Source: Pseudonocardia sp. CNS-004 (GTDB taxonomy: Bacteria > Actinomycetota > Actinomycetes > Mycobacteriales > Pseudonocardiaceae). From it: a stretch of 64,000 nt of DNA. Position 1 is the first letter of the stretch; the number at the start of each line of letters is the position of its first letter. Made by a program: the position numbers and the translations under genes. Under the pieces are notes generated by a model. The model did no database searches, had not been told where the DNA came from, and saw only the letters and a list, made by a program, of their open reading frames with translations. Below, piece by piece: positions 25,857 to 35,813 of the stretch. The stretch spans positions 21,123 through 85,122 of the forward strand of contig MKJV01000088.1 of NCBI GenBank assembly GCA_001942185.1, written 5' to 3'.

Positions 25857-27015
25857 CGCTTGGGCCAGTGCCACGACGGGCGGTCGAGCAGGCTCTGACC
25901 GACCAACCACGTGGCACCGTCCTCCTTCTCCAGCTCCAGCACGGTCAGGTCGTCGTGGACGGCCTGCAGACCGAGGACGAGCGGCCGCGCGTGCGTGACG
26001 ACCGCGACCTGGGTGCGCGCAGCGGCCGTGGCGATCAGCGCGGCCAGCGCGGGGAGCAGGTCGGGGTGCAGGCTGGTCTCCGGCTCGTTGAGCACCAGCA
26101 GCTCCGGTGGGCGCGGGGTCAGCAGCGCCGCCACCCACAGCAGGTAGCGCAGCGTGCCGTCGGACAGCTCGGCAGCCGACAACGGACGCAGCAGCAGCCC
26201 GTCCTGGTGGAACCTCAGCTCGAACCGGCCGTCGTCGCCGGACGCCACCTCCAGCCGCGAGCCCGGGAACGCGTTGTCGACGGCGGCGTGCAGACCGTCG
26301 GCGTCGCCGACCTCCAGGATCGTCTGCAGCGCTGCCGCGAGATCGGCGCCGTCGTGGTCGAGCACGGGGGTGCGGGTGCCCACCCGCGCTGGCGGGCGGG
26401 GGCGTCGGCGTCGGTGCGGAAGTGGTCGTAGAAGCGCCACGAGCGGATGCGCTCCCGGACGAGCAGCACCTCGGGGGAGATGCGCGGGTCGGCGAACGCG
26501 GTGAGCATGCTGTCGGTGAGGCCGATGCGCTGCGGCTGCTGGTCCCACGCCCCGGTCCCGGCCCGCGTGCGCACCACCGGCCCCGCCCGGTCGGCGAGCA
26601 GGGTGGCGGGCTTCAGCACCGGGCCCCGCCAGATGCACTCCCGCTTGAACTCGGGATCGCGGTAGAAGGCCGTCTGCGTGGGGATCGGCATGCCGAGGTC
26701 GAGGGCGTAACCGAACTCGTCGCCCGCGAAGCCGAGCCGCAGGCCCACCGGCTTGGTGCGGCGCGTGCCCTGGACGGCGGCCTTCCCGGCCCGGCCGACC
26801 GACTCCGGACCCGCCCACAGGGCCGACGGCAACCCGCCCTCCCGCGCCAGCGCGGCGACCGCCCCGTTGCGCGCGGCGTCGGCCAGCAGACGCAGCGCCC
26901 GGTAGAGGCTGGACTTCCCGCTCCCGTTGGCCCCGGTGACCACGGTGAGCCGGGACAGCGGCAGCACGAGATCGCGCAGCGAGCGGTAGTTCTCGACGGC
27001 CAGGGTGGTCAGCAC
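25853..27015 (-). CDS. AAA_21-type ATP-binding protein (one frame break)
   Basis: About 387 aa, resembling the ATPase part of RecF/OLD-like proteins. The N-terminus LAVENYRSLRDLVLPLSRLTV is followed by Walker A GANGSGKSS; an ABC-like signature ELSDGTLRYLL, Walker B LLVLNEPETSLHP and H-loop VVTHARPLV are near the C-terminus. No TOPRIM nuclease domain follows. One base is missing near 26395. The GTG at 27015 is the likely start. It is divergent from the GntR gene by 39 bp. Relatives include stand-alone predicted ATPases and components of phage-defence systems; no defence neighbour is present, so the role is open. Confidence 0.83.
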
Positions 27016-27054
27016 CGCGCAGACGCTATTCGCGCGGCCTGACAGACTCGACGG

Positions 27055-27729
27055 GTGGCCGTCACCGACGAGGCAATCCTCAAGATCAAGGCGATGATCC
27101 GGTCCGGCGAGCTGCGCCCCGGCGACCGGCTGCCGCCGGAGAAGGAACTGTCCGACGCGCTCGGGCTCTCCCGCAGCTCGCTGCGCGAGGCCGTGAAGGC
27201 CCTGGAAGTGATCCGCGTGCTCGACGTCCGGCGCGGTGACGGCACGTACGTCACGAGCCTCACGCCCGACATCCTGCTCGACGCGATGTCGTTCGTGGTC
27301 GACATCCACCAGGACTCGTCGGTGCTGGAGCTGTTCGAGGTGCGCCGCATCCTGGAGCCCGCAGCGGCCGCGCTCGCCGCCGCCCGGGTGACGGCCACCG
27401 ACATCGCACACCTGCAGAGCCTGCTCGGCCAGGTGAACGGCGCCACGTCGGCCGACGACCTGGTGGCCCACGACCAGGTGTTCCACCGCTACATCGCCGA
27501 CCTCGCCGGCAACGCCTACCTGACCGGCCTGCTCGAGACGCTCTCCAGCAACACCATGCGCGCCCGCATCTGGCGAGGGCTGACGGAGGAGGGCGCCGTG
27601 GAGCGCACGCTCACCGAGCACCGGGCGATCGTCGACGCCCTCGCGCGTGGCGACGCCACGCTCGCGGCCGCCCACGCCACGGTGCACATCAACGGCGTGG
27701 CGGAATGGTTGCGCCGGGCGATGGGCTGA
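27055..27729 (+). CDS. GntR/FadR-family regulator (FCD domain), probable regulator of the L-fucose locus
   Basis: 224 aa. Residues 5-70 form a winged helix (GDRLPPEKELSDALGLSRSS), and residues 90-220 an FCD domain with metal-binding His/Asp positions (HDQVFHRYIADLAGN). It is placed just beyond the transporter end of the L-fucose gene set and convergent with it. Two ACATCNGATNT palindromes at the divergent fucose promoter (34844, 34917) have the symmetric form typical of FCD regulators, so this protein is the best candidate to bind them (inference). Confidence 0.88.
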   Translation: MAVTDEAILKIKAMIRSGELRPGDRLPPEKELSDALGLSRSSLREAVKALEVIRVLDVRRGDGTYVTSLTPDILLDAMSFVVDIHQDSSVLELFEVRRILEPAAAALAAARVTATDIAHLQSLLGQVNGATSADDLVAHDQVFHRYIADLAGNAYLTGLLETLSSNTMRARIWRGLTEEGAVERTLTEHRAIVDALARGDATLAAAHATVHINGVAEWLRRAMG

Positions 27730-27740
27730 CCCCCGGAGCG

Positions 27741-27789
27741 CAGGAAAGCCACGTTCATGAACCTGCGGTACATGAACGTGGCTTTCCTG
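27741..27789. terminator. Long perfect hairpin between convergent genes
   Basis: CAGGAAAGCCACGTTCATG and CATGAACGTGGCTTTCCTG form a perfect 19-bp stem with an 11-nt loop, between the GntR stop and the stop of the sugar-binding protein. Confidence 0.8.
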
Positions 27790-27809
27790 AACCATTCGGC
27801 TGCGGAGAC

Positions 27810-28773
27810 CTACTGGTACAGCAGCGGCTGGATCTCCGCGCTGTCGATGTTGCTCTGGTCGTACCAGTAGAAGCCGGTGTCGATCACCTTCGGGAGCTGC
27901 TCGCCGCGGTTGGCCTTCACCGCGGCGTCGACGAGCGCCTTGCCCATGCCGATCGGGTCCTGGGTGACCGCCCCGAGCATCTGCCCGTTCTTGATCGCGT
28001 CGATCTGGCCCTGGCCCGAGTCGAAGCCGATGACGGTGAGCCCGGTCGTGCCGCTCTCGGCGACGCCGCGCAGCACGCCGATCGCCGAGCCCTCGTTGGC
28101 GGCGTAGATCCCCTTGAGGTCCGGGTTGGCGGCGATGATCGCCTTGGTGATGTCGGCGGACTTGGCCTGGTCGCCGCCGCCGTACTGCGGGTCGAGGACC
28201 TGGATGCCCGGTGCGTTGGTGCGCATCCACTCGAGGAAGCCGTCGCGGCGGTCCTGACCGGTCTTGCTGGTCTGGTCGTGCACGACGAGGCCGACCTTGC
28301 CGGTGCCGCCCAGTGCTCGGCCATGTGCTTGGCGGCCTCGGCTGCTGCGGCCTTGTTGTCGGTGGCCGCGGTGGTGAGCGGGATGTCGCTGTCGACGCCG
28401 GAGTCGAAGGCGATCACCGGGATGTTGCTGGTGCGCGCCTGCTGCAGCAGGGGCGCTGCGGCCCGGGAGTCGAGCGCCGCGAAGCCGAGGACGTCGGGCT
28501 GGCGGCCCAGCGCGTTCTGCAGCATGTTGACCTGGGCCTCGACCTCGGACTCGCTGGCGGGGCCCTCGAAGCTGATCCGCACGCCCTGCGCGGCGGCCTC
28601 CGTCTCGGCGCCTGCTTCACGGCCTGCCAGAACTGGTGCTGGAAGCCCTTGGAGACGATGGCGATGTAGGGCTGGTCGCCGCCGTCTCCCTGATCGGACG
28701 AGCCGCCGCAGGCCGCGGCCGTGCACGCGAACGCGGCCGCGGCGATGGCCACTCCGATCTTGTGTATCCGCAT
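27810..28773 (-). CDS. Sugar ABC transporter substrate-binding lipoprotein, ribose type (two frame breaks)
   Basis: About 321 aa, periplasmic-binding-protein-4 family. Signal peptide with lipid-attachment Cys at about residue 22 (CTAAACGGSS). Features of the ribose/fucose binders: PYIAIVSKGFQHQFWQAV, PVIAFDSGVDSDIPLTTAA, KGIYAANEGSAIGVLRGV, VIGFDSGQGQIDAI. Frame breaks near 28612 and 28305 each need one base. It follows the permease in the fucose transporter operon, so L-fucose is the likely ligand by context. Confidence 0.88.
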
Positions 28774-28812
28774 GTCGATCGAGCTCCCTTAGGTCGAGCG
28801 TTGACGAAGGAT

Positions 28813-29823
28813 TCAGGCGGTGGTGCTCTTACGTGCCCGGTCCGCATACACCGCGAGCAGGATCACGCAGCCGAGGATGACGTTCTGCCATTCCTGCGGG
28901 ATCGACATGATCTGCAACCCGTTGTTGAGCACCGAGATGATCAGAGCGCCGATGACCGTACCGACGATCGATCCCTTGCCTCCGGACAGGGAGGTGCCAC
29001 CGATGACGACGGCGGCGATCGCCTGGAGTTCGTAACCCATTCCGGTGGCGGGCTGCGCCGATCCCAGCCGCGCCGAGATCATCACGCCCGCGAGGCCGGT
29101 GAACAGACCGGCGAGGGTGTAGATCACGATCTTCCAACGGCGCACGTCGATCCCGGAGAGCGCGGTGGCTTCCTCGTTGCTACCGATGGAGTAGGTGTAT
29201 CGCCCGAGCACCGTCTTGTTGAGCAGAACGCCGGCGATCACCGCGGCCACCGCCAGGATGATGACAGCGTTGGGGAAGTTGGCGCCGGGGATGATGCTGC
29301 CGATCGAGATGTCGATGTAGGCGGGCGTCTGGTCGAAGTAGATCGGCGTGCTGTTCGAGACGACCAGCGCCAGCCCCTGCGCGACCAGCATCATCGCGAG
29401 CGTCGCGATGAAGGGCGGCAGCCCGAGCACGGCCACGTTGAGGCCGTTGACGAGGCCGATCAGTCCGCCGAAGAGGATCGCGCCGAGCACGCCGAGCGGC
29501 AGCGGGAGCCCGGCGTTCACGATCAGCACGCCGGACATCACGGCGCACAGCGCCATGCCGGTGCCGATCGAGAGGTCGATCCCGCCCGTGATGATCACGA
29601 ACGTGGTGCCGAGCGCCAGCGTCCCGATCACCACGGTCGAGAAGAGGATGTTCGTGATGTTGCCGTAGTTGAAGAAGTTCTCGCTGACGATCGAGAAGAA
29701 CACGAAGATCACGAGCAGGCTCGCGAAGGCGAGGAACTGCTGCAGACCGGCCCGCAGCGTGTGGCGCACGCCTGCCGGCGCGTCCTTGCGCTGCTCCTCC
29801 TCGGTGGCGGTCGGGGTGCTCAA
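28813..29823 (-). CDS. Sugar ABC transporter permease, RbsC type
   Basis: 336 aa with about ten hydrophobic segments. RbsC landmarks: TFVIITGGIDLSIGTGMAL and the late GGTSLSGGKGSIVGTVIGAL. It begins with a TTG at 29823 that overlaps the ATPase stop (TTGA). It carries a substrate across the inner membrane together with the duplicated ATPase upstream. The frame is intact. Confidence 0.92.
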   Translation of the reverse strand: MSTPTATEEEQRKDAPAGVRHTLRAGLQQFLAFASLLVIFVFFSIVSENFFNYGNITNILFSTVVIGTLALGTTFVIITGGIDLSIGTGMALCAVMSGVLIVNAGLPLPLGVLGAILFGGLIGLVNGLNVAVLGLPPFIATLAMMLVAQGLALVVSNSTPIYFDQTPAYIDISIGSIIPGANFPNAVIILAVAAVIAGVLLNKTVLGRYTYSIGSNEEATALSGIDVRRWKIVIYTLAGLFTGLAGVMISARLGSAQPATGMGYELQAIAAVVIGGTSLSGGKGSIVGTVIGALIISVLNNGLQIMSIPQEWQNVILGCVILLAVYADRARKSTTA

Positions 29824-31338
29824 CGGACTGCCTCCGTCTCCGGGCGCAGGGTGGCGAGGTGCATGACGCTCTCCTGGGTGGCTTCTGCTGCTTCGAGCTG
29901 CCCCGTGACCCGGCCCTCGCTCATCACGACGATGCGGTGCGACATCCGCAGCACCTCCGGCAGCTCGGAGGAGATCATGATGATGGACTTGCCCTGGGCG
30001 GCGAGGTCGTTGAGCAACCGGTAGATCTCTTCCTTGGCACCGACGTCGATGCCGCGGGTCGGCTCGTCGAATATCAGGACGTCACAGTCCTTGACGAGCC
30101 ATTTCGCGATGACGACCTTCTGCTGGTTGCCGCCGGAGAGGAACTTGGCGGTCTGGTCGATCGACGGGGTCCGGATGCGCAGCGACTCCACGACCTCGCG
30201 CGAGCGCGCCCGCATCGCCCGGTCCCTGACGAACCCCCACGACTGGAACTTCTCCCGGATCGAGCTGAGCCCGACGTTCGCGTTGACGTCCTGCTCGAGC
30301 AGCAGGCCGAGGTGTTTGCGGTCCTCGGACAGGTAGCCGATGCGGTGCTTCGCGGCCTCGGCGGGCGTCGTGATCCGCAGCTGCTTCCCGCGCATCTCGA
30401 CGGTGCCCGACTCGACCGGGTCGGCGCCCACGAGCGCGCGGGCCACCTCGGTGCGGCCCGCGCCCATCACGCCAGCGAGCGAGGATCTCGCCCTCCCGCA
30501 GGTCGAACGAGACGTCCTTCAGCAGGTCCTTGGTGGACAGGTCGCGCACCGAGAGCACGACGGGCCGGTCGTCGCGCACCCCTTCCGGCCCGAGCCCTCC
30601 GGCGATCTCCCGGCCGACCATCCGCGAGATGACCTCCGGCATGGTCGTGGTGGCCGTGTCCAGCGTGTCGATGTAACGGCCGTCGCGGATCACGGTGATG
30701 CGGTCGGTGATCGCCTTCAGCTCGTCCATCCGGTGCGAGATGTAGATGACGCCGGTCTCGGGGCGGCGGAAGCGCCGGATGAGGTCGTGCAGCACCCGCA
30801 CCTCGGCGTCGTTCAGCGCCGCCGTGGGCTCGTCCATGATCAGGATGCGCGGGTCGTAGGAGAGCGCCTTGGCGATCTCGACCATCTGCTGCTTGGCGAC
30901 CGTCAGGTCGCCCACCCGCTGCCGGGGCTCCAACGGGAGGTGCAGCCGGTCGAGCAGCTCCGTGGCCTTCGCCTCGAGCGCGCGCTCGCCGAGGAACACC
31001 CGCCCGGCCCGCGGCTCGCGGCCGATGAAGAGGTTCTGCGCGACCGTGAGGTCGGGCATCAGGTTGAACTCCTGGTGGATGATGCTGATGCCCTGCTCCA
31101 GCGCGTCGCGCGGGCCGGTCACCCGCAGCGGCTCCCCTTCGAGGAAGAACTCGCCCTCGTCGGGGGTGTAGATGCCCGAGAGGAGCTTCATCAGCGTCGA
31201 CTTGCCCGCGCCGTTCTCGCCGACGAGCGCGAGCACCTCGCCGTGGCGCAGCTCGATGTGCATGTCCTGCAGGGCCCGCACGCCGGGGAAGCTCTTCCCG
31301 ACGCCCTTCGCCTGCAGGAGCAACGTCTCGCTGCTCAT
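29820..31338 (-). CDS. Sugar ABC transporter ATPase, RbsA type (one frame break)
   Basis: About 506 aa with two ABC domains. First domain: GENGAGKST, signature region LTVAKQQMVEIAKAL, ILIMDEPTAAL. Second domain: GVMGAGRTE (degenerate Walker A, normal for RbsA), LSGGNQQKVVIAKWL, VLIFDEPTRGIDVGAKEEIY. Near 30475 two bases appear to be missing between GEIL and LAGVMGAGR. The ATG overlaps the mutarotase stop (ATGA). Confidence 0.9.
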
Positions 31339-31736
31339 GTCACGACGCCCTTCCGCAGGATCGCGTTGCCGTACACGCGGGTCTCGCCGGTACGCACCAT
31401 CAGGTAGGCGGGCGCGGCGGCGTCGTAGAACCCGAAGCGGTCGAGGAAGCGCACCTCGCTCGTGCCCGACGCGACGATCAGCTCCTCCTGCACGGGGAGC
31501 CGCTCGCCGTCCGCCGTGGCCATGAGGTCGACGGCCGGGGCGTCGTCCAGCGGTACGACCGTGCGGATCGCCGCCATCAGGTCGGGGGTGGCGACGCCGG
31601 GCAGGTCGAGCACGCGGGAGCCGAGCCGGTGGGCCGGGAAGTGCGCGTCGGCGAGCACGACGGCGTCCGAATGCCCCATGGCGTCGAGGTGGGCCAGCAG
31701 TGGCCCGGTCAGGAGCGGGTGGATGCCGGAGAGCAC
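31335..31736 (-). CDS. fucU: RbsD/FucU-family sugar mutarotase
   Basis: 133 aa. Typical features: LSGIHPLLTGPLLAHLDAMGHSD with the catalytic His, VLADAHFPA, and the C-terminal AYLMVRTGETRVYGNAILRKG. The enzyme interconverts alpha and beta anomers of a sugar after uptake. Its position between transporter and fucose enzymes favours L-fucose (FucU) over ribose. The GTG start overlaps the lactonase stop (TAGTG), with GGAGGAG upstream. Confidence 0.87.
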   Translation of the reverse strand: MLSGIHPLLTGPLLAHLDAMGHSDAVVLADAHFPAHRLGSRVLDLPGVATPDLMAAIRTVVPLDDAPAVDLMATADGERLPVQEELIVASGTSEVRFLDRFGFYDAAAPAYLMVRTGETRVYGNAILRKGVVT

Positions 31737-32575
31737 TACTCCTCCTCCGTGGAGAGTCGGTAGACGCGTTGCGCCGTGCCGTCGAGGATCTTGCCCTGCT
31801 CGTCGTCGGTGAGCTCCCCGAGGAGCCCCGACAGGACCTCCCAGGTGCCGGTGTATCCGGCCGTGAGCAAGGTCATCGGCCAGTCGCTGCCCCACAGCAG
31901 CCGGTCGGGGCCGAACAGTTCCAGCGCCGCCTCCCAGGCCCGCCGGATCCCCGCCGCCGTGAACGGTTCGCCGCGCACCTGCAGGCCCGACACCTTCGCC
32001 ACGGTGTTGGGGCGGGCGGCCACCGCGGTGAACGCCGCGTGCCATTCGGCGAAGTCGGGTTTCCCGTGGGGCGGCTTGCCCAGGTGGTCGAGCACGACCG
32101 TGAGCCCGGGCAGCGCTCCCGCCAGCTCCGCGGTGGCCGTGAGGTGGCGCGGCCACGCGTCCGGTACGTCGAACGGGAGGCCCCGCTCGGCCAGCAGCCC
32201 CAGCGAGGTGTGGACGGTTGGCAGCGCGAGGAAGTCGTCGCGGGGGTCGTCGTGCACGAGGTGGCGCACCCCGCGGAAGGCCGGGTCGGCGGCGAACCGG
32301 TCGAGCTGGGCGGCGGCGAGCGCCGGGTCGTCCAGCTGCACCCACCCGACGACGCCTGCCACCCAGTCGCGCTCGGCCGCGACCTCGAGCATGAACTCGG
32401 TGTCGGTGACCGAGTCCTCGGCCTGCACGAGCACCGCACGCTCGACGCCCACCGCCGCCAGCTCGGCCTCGGCCCGGTCGGCCGTGATCGTGGTGTGCAG
32501 CGGCCCGAGCTCCGGGGTGATCCACGAGTACCCGCTGCGCTGCAGGTCCCAGAGGTGCAGGTGCGCGTCGATCAC
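31736..32575 (-). CDS. L-fuconolactonase-like amidohydrolase
   Basis: 279 aa, amidohydrolase-2 family: DAHLHLWDL metal motif at the N-terminus, VLDHLGKPP, and LLWGSDWPMTLL near the C-terminus. It would open L-fucono-1,5-lactone to L-fuconate, the second step of the oxidative fucose route. The GTG at 32575 overlaps the aldo/keto-reductase stop (GTGA), so this start is preferred to one at 32608. Confidence 0.87.
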   Translation of the reverse strand: MIDAHLHLWDLQRSGYSWITPELGPLHTTITADRAEAELAAVGVERAVLVQAEDSVTDTEFMLEVAAERDWVAGVVGWVQLDDPALAAAQLDRFAADPAFRGVRHLVHDDPRDDFLALPTVHTSLGLLAERGLPFDVPDAWPRHLTATAELAGALPGLTVVLDHLGKPPHGKPDFAEWHAAFTAVAARPNTVAKVSGLQVRGEPFTAAGIRRAWEAALELFGPDRLLWGSDWPMTLLTAGYTGTWEVLSGLLGELTDDEQGKILDGTAQRVYRLSTEEE

Positions 32576-33534
32576 GGGATGAGGCCTTCGGCGACCAGTT
32601 GCTTCCACAGCTCGTCGGGGACCGGCTCGGCGAGGCGGCGGACGTTCTGCTCGACGTGCGCGGGCTCGGTGGCACCGAGGGCGATCGAGCGGACCGCCGG
32701 CTCGCGCAGCGGGAACTGCAGGGCGGCGGTGGGCAGGTCCACCGCGAACATCCCGCAGACCGCCGCGAGCCGCTGCGCCTTCGCGACGACGTCGGCGGGC
32801 GCATCGCCGTACTCGTAGCGGGCGCCCGGCCCGGGGTTCGACGTCGAGAGCAGCCCGGAGTTGAAGGCGCCCGCGACGACGATCCCGGTACCGCGGTCAC
32901 GGCACTCCGGGATCAGCGCGGGTGCGGCGGGCTGTTCGAGCAGCGTGTACCGGCCGGCGACCATCAGCAGGTCGAGGTCACCGGCGCGCAGGCCCGCGAG
33001 GTGTGCCGCCACCGACTTCGACCCGATCCCGACGGCACGCACGAGGCCTTCCTCGCGCAACCCCACGAGCGCGGGCACCGCGGTGCGGACGGACGCCTCC
33101 ATGTCGTCGTACTCGTCGGGGTCGTGCAGGAAGAGCACATCGACGCGGTCGAGGCCGAGGCGTTCCAGCGAGTCGTCGAGGCTGCGGCGCACGCCGTCGG
33201 CGGAGGCGTCCCACACCCGGCGCGGGTCGGCGGGCACCACGAACCCGCCTTCCTCGTCCAACTCATCTGATGTTTCGGGGCTCGGTACGAGCAGCCTGCC
33301 CACCTTGGTGGAGACCACGAACTCGCCGCGCGGCTTGGTGGCGAGGAACCGGCCCAGCCGCCGTTCGGCGAGCCCGAGCCCGTAGTGGGGCGCCGTGTCG
33401 AAGTAGCGGATGCCCTGCTCCCAGGCCGCCTCCAGCACGGCGTGCGCCTGCTCGTCGGACATGGCTGTGAACAGGTTGCCGAGGTTGGCTCCGCCGTAGC
33501 CGAGCTCGCCCAACGGGGGGACGCGGTCAGGCAT
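32572..33534 (-). CDS. Aldo/keto reductase, L-fucose 1-dehydrogenase type
   Basis: 320 aa. Pattern typical of L-fucose / D-threo-aldose 1-dehydrogenases: GYGGANLGNLF, RYFDTAPHYGLGLAERRLG with catalytic Asp/Tyr, VVSTKVGR with catalytic Lys, and FLHDPDEYDD with the active-site His. The reaction is oxidation of L-fucose to the lactone with NAD(P). It overlaps the dehydratase by eight bases. Confidence 0.88.
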   Translation of the reverse strand: MPDRVPPLGELGYGGANLGNLFTAMSDEQAHAVLEAAWEQGIRYFDTAPHYGLGLAERRLGRFLATKPRGEFVVSTKVGRLLVPSPETSDELDEEGGFVVPADPRRVWDASADGVRRSLDDSLERLGLDRVDVLFLHDPDEYDDMEASVRTAVPALVGLREEGLVRAVGIGSKSVAAHLAGLRAGDLDLLMVAGRYTLLEQPAAPALIPECRDRGTGIVVAGAFNSGLLSTSNPGPGARYEYGDAPADVVAKAQRLAAVCGMFAVDLPTAALQFPLREPAVRSIALGATEPAHVEQNVRRLAEPVPDELWKQLVAEGLIP

Positions 33535-34807
33535 CGCGGGTCACCGTGTGGCCGGCGAGGGATGCGGCGTGCATCTCGGTGCCCGCCCCGGGCTCCGTCG
33601 GAGTGCGGTACCGGCCACCGGCCACGTGGACCGGGGTGACGAAGTGCTCGTGAAGGTGGTCCACGTATTCGATCATGCGCCCCTCGACCGTTCCGGACAC
33701 GGCGACGTAGTCGAACATCGCCAGGTGCTGCACCGCCTCGCAGAGTCCCACGCCGCCGGCGTGCGGGCAGACCGGCACCCCGAACTTTGCGGCGAGCAGC
33801 AGCATCGCGACGTTCTCGTTGACGCCCGCCACGCGCGTGGCGTCGATCTGGAGCACCTGCAGCGCGTCGGCCGCGAGGAACTGCTTGGCCAGCACCCGGT
33901 TGGCCATGTGCTCCCCGGTCGCCACCGGGATCGGCGCGATGCCGCGCGCGATGGCGACGTGGCCGAGCACGTCGTCCGGGCTGGTGGGCTCCTCCACCCA
34001 CGCGAGGTCGAAGCTCGCCAGCTCCTTGATCCACGCGATGGCGTCGGCGACGTCCCAACGCTGGTTGGCGTCCACCGCGATCCTGATGCCCGGCCCCACC
34101 ACGTCGCGGGCGATCCGCAGCCTCCGCACGTCGTCGGCGAGGTCGCCGCCGACCTTGAGCTTGATCTGGTCGAACCCCTCGTCGACCGCCTCGCGGCACA
34201 GGCGCGCGAGCTTCGCGTCGTCGTAGCCGAGCCAGCCCGGGGTGGTGGTGTAGGCGGGGTAGCCGTCGCGCAGCAGCCGTGCCTCGCGCTCGGCCCGGCC
34301 CGGCTCGGCGGCGCGCAGGATCTGCAGCGCCTCCTCGGGGGTGAGCGCGTCGGTGAGGTAGCGGAAGTCGACGAGGTCGACGAGCTGCTCGGGCGTCAGC
34401 GCGGCCAGTACCTGCCACAGCGGGCGGCCCTCCCGCTTGGCCCGCAGGTCCCACAGCGCGTTGACGACCGCACCGATCGCCATGTGCATGACGCCCTTCT
34501 CCGGGCCCAGCCAGCGCAGCTGCGAGTCGTGCACCAGCTCGCGCCAGGTGTCGCCCATCCCGGCGAGCAGCGGCTCGACGTCCCTGCCGACGAGGTGGCC
34601 TGCGAGGGCCTCGATCGCGGCCACCTGGACGTCGTTGCCACGGCCGATCGTGAACACGAAGCCGTGGCCGGAGTCGCCCGCGTCCGTCACGACCCGGACG
34701 TACGCGGCGGAGTAGTCGGGGTCGGGGTTCATCGCGTCCGACCCGTCGAGTTGGAGCGAGGTCGGGAACCGCACGTCCGCGGTCTCCAGTGCGGTGATGC
34801 GGCTCAC
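33527..34807 (-). CDS. L-fuconate dehydratase (enolase superfamily)
   Basis: 426 aa. Diagnostic segments: DSGHGFVFTIGRGND, DSQLRWLGPEKGVMHMAIGA, VDFRYLTDALTPEEAL, KLKVGG with the catalytic Lys-x-Lys, AVDANQRW and VEEPTSPDD as magnesium ligands, and IDATRVAGVNENVAM. It dehydrates L-fuconate to 2-keto-3-deoxy-L-fuconate. It is the first gene of the leftward catabolic/transport operon, with GTG 34807 and AGGA about 9 nt upstream. The frame is intact. Confidence 0.93.
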   Translation of the reverse strand: MSRITALETADVRFPTSLQLDGSDAMNPDPDYSAAYVRVVTDAGDSGHGFVFTIGRGNDVQVAAIEALAGHLVGRDVEPLLAGMGDTWRELVHDSQLRWLGPEKGVMHMAIGAVVNALWDLRAKREGRPLWQVLAALTPEQLVDLVDFRYLTDALTPEEALQILRAAEPGRAEREARLLRDGYPAYTTTPGWLGYDDAKLARLCREAVDEGFDQIKLKVGGDLADDVRRLRIARDVVGPGIRIAVDANQRWDVADAIAWIKELASFDLAWVEEPTSPDDVLGHVAIARGIAPIPVATGEHMANRVLAKQFLAADALQVLQIDATRVAGVNENVAMLLLAAKFGVPVCPHAGGVGLCEAVQHLAMFDYVAVSGTVEGRMIEYVDHLHEHFVTPVHVAGGRYRTPTEPGAGTEMHAASLAGHTVTRDA

Positions 34808-34843
34808 GCGCAGTCCTTTCTGCCGATGCGGCGCCCACGCTAG

Positions 34844-34854
34844 ACATCGGATGT
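34844..34854. promoter_or_regulatory. GntR-type operator, dehydratase side
   Basis: ACATCGGATGT, a perfect 5-1-5 palindrome 37 bp upstream of the fuconate dehydratase start in the divergent promoter region. Confidence 0.68.
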
Positions 34855-34916
34855 ATGGGGGGTCAAGAACGATGAGGTCGCAGTTCGATCGCGGTGACGG
34901 GGTAGGTTCTCCGTGG

Positions 34917-34927
34917 ACATCAGATCT
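34917..34927. promoter_or_regulatory. GntR-type operator, hydrolase side
   Basis: ACATCAGATCT matches the first site in nine of eleven positions and lies 34 bp upstream of the hydrolase ATG. The two sites are 73 bp apart, about seven helical turns. Confidence 0.55.
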
Positions 34928-34960
34928 TTCTCCCCTCGTCACGACACGGAGGAGCCGCCG

Positions 34961-35813
34961 ATGAAGCTCGCTCGCCTCGGACCCGCCGGAGCCGAGATCC
35001 CCGCACTCGTCACCGACACCACGACCTACGACCTGCGCGGCCTCACCCGCGACATCGACGGCGGCTTCCTCGCCCGCGGCGGTGTCGCCGACGTGCGCGC
35101 GGCCGCTGACGCGGGCTCGCTCCCGGCGCTCGACGGTGCGGCGGACCTGCGAGTCGCTCGCCGGTCGCCCGTCCCGGCGCCGTGATCTGCATCGGGATGA
35201 ACTACGCCGCACACGCGGCCGAGTCCGGCGCCGCTCCCCCCGAGCACCCGGTGGTCTTCTTCAAGACGCCGAACACGGTCGGTGGTCCGGACGACGACGT
35301 CGCCATGCCGCGCGGCGAGAACGCCAAGGTCGACTGGGAGGTCGAGCTCGGCCTCGTGATCGGCAGCACCGCCTCCTACCTCGAATCCCCCGAGCAGAGC
35401 CTCGCCCACGTCGCCGGCTTCGTGGTGGCCGACGACCTGTCCGAGCGCTACGCCCAGATCGAGGTCTCGGGCGGGCAGTGGAGCAAGGGCAAGTGCGCCG
35501 TCGGGTTCTGCCCCACCGGGCCGTGGCTCGTCACCCCGGACGAGGTGGATCACCGCGACCTGCGCCTGCGCAGCTGGGTCAACGGCGACCCGCGCCAGGA
35601 CTCCACCACCAAGGACATGATCTTCGACGTCGAGTTCCTGGTGTGGCACCTGTCGCAGCACATGACGCTGGAGCCGGGCGACCTGGTGATCACCGGCACC
35701 CCGCAGGCGTCGGCCTCTCCGGCCGCTTCCCGTTCCTGAAGGCGGGCGACACCGTCGAGATCGAGATCGCGGGCCTCGGCCGGCAGTCCCACACGCTCGT
35801 GGACGGCCGGTGA
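34961..35813 (+). CDS. Fumarylacetoacetate hydrolase-family enzyme, 2,4-diketo-3-deoxy-L-fuconate hydrolase type (two frame breaks)
   Basis: About 284 aa. MKLARLGPAGAEIPAL opens the protein; the FAH core has ICIGMNYAAHAAESG, VVFFKTPNTVGGPDDD, KVDWEVELGLVIG with metal ligands, and GDLVITGTPQGVGLS. Frame breaks near 35155 and 35710 need one base each. GGAGGAG precedes the ATG. In the oxidative fucose pathway this enzyme cleaves the diketo acid to pyruvate and lactate. It diverges from the fuconate dehydratase and overlaps the SDR gene (TGATG). Confidence 0.87.

Noticed and set aside
25853..27015. Part of a phage-defence island
   Set aside because: The AAA protein resembles ATPases from such systems, but it stands between transporter and fucose genes with no nuclease, methylase or other defence gene.
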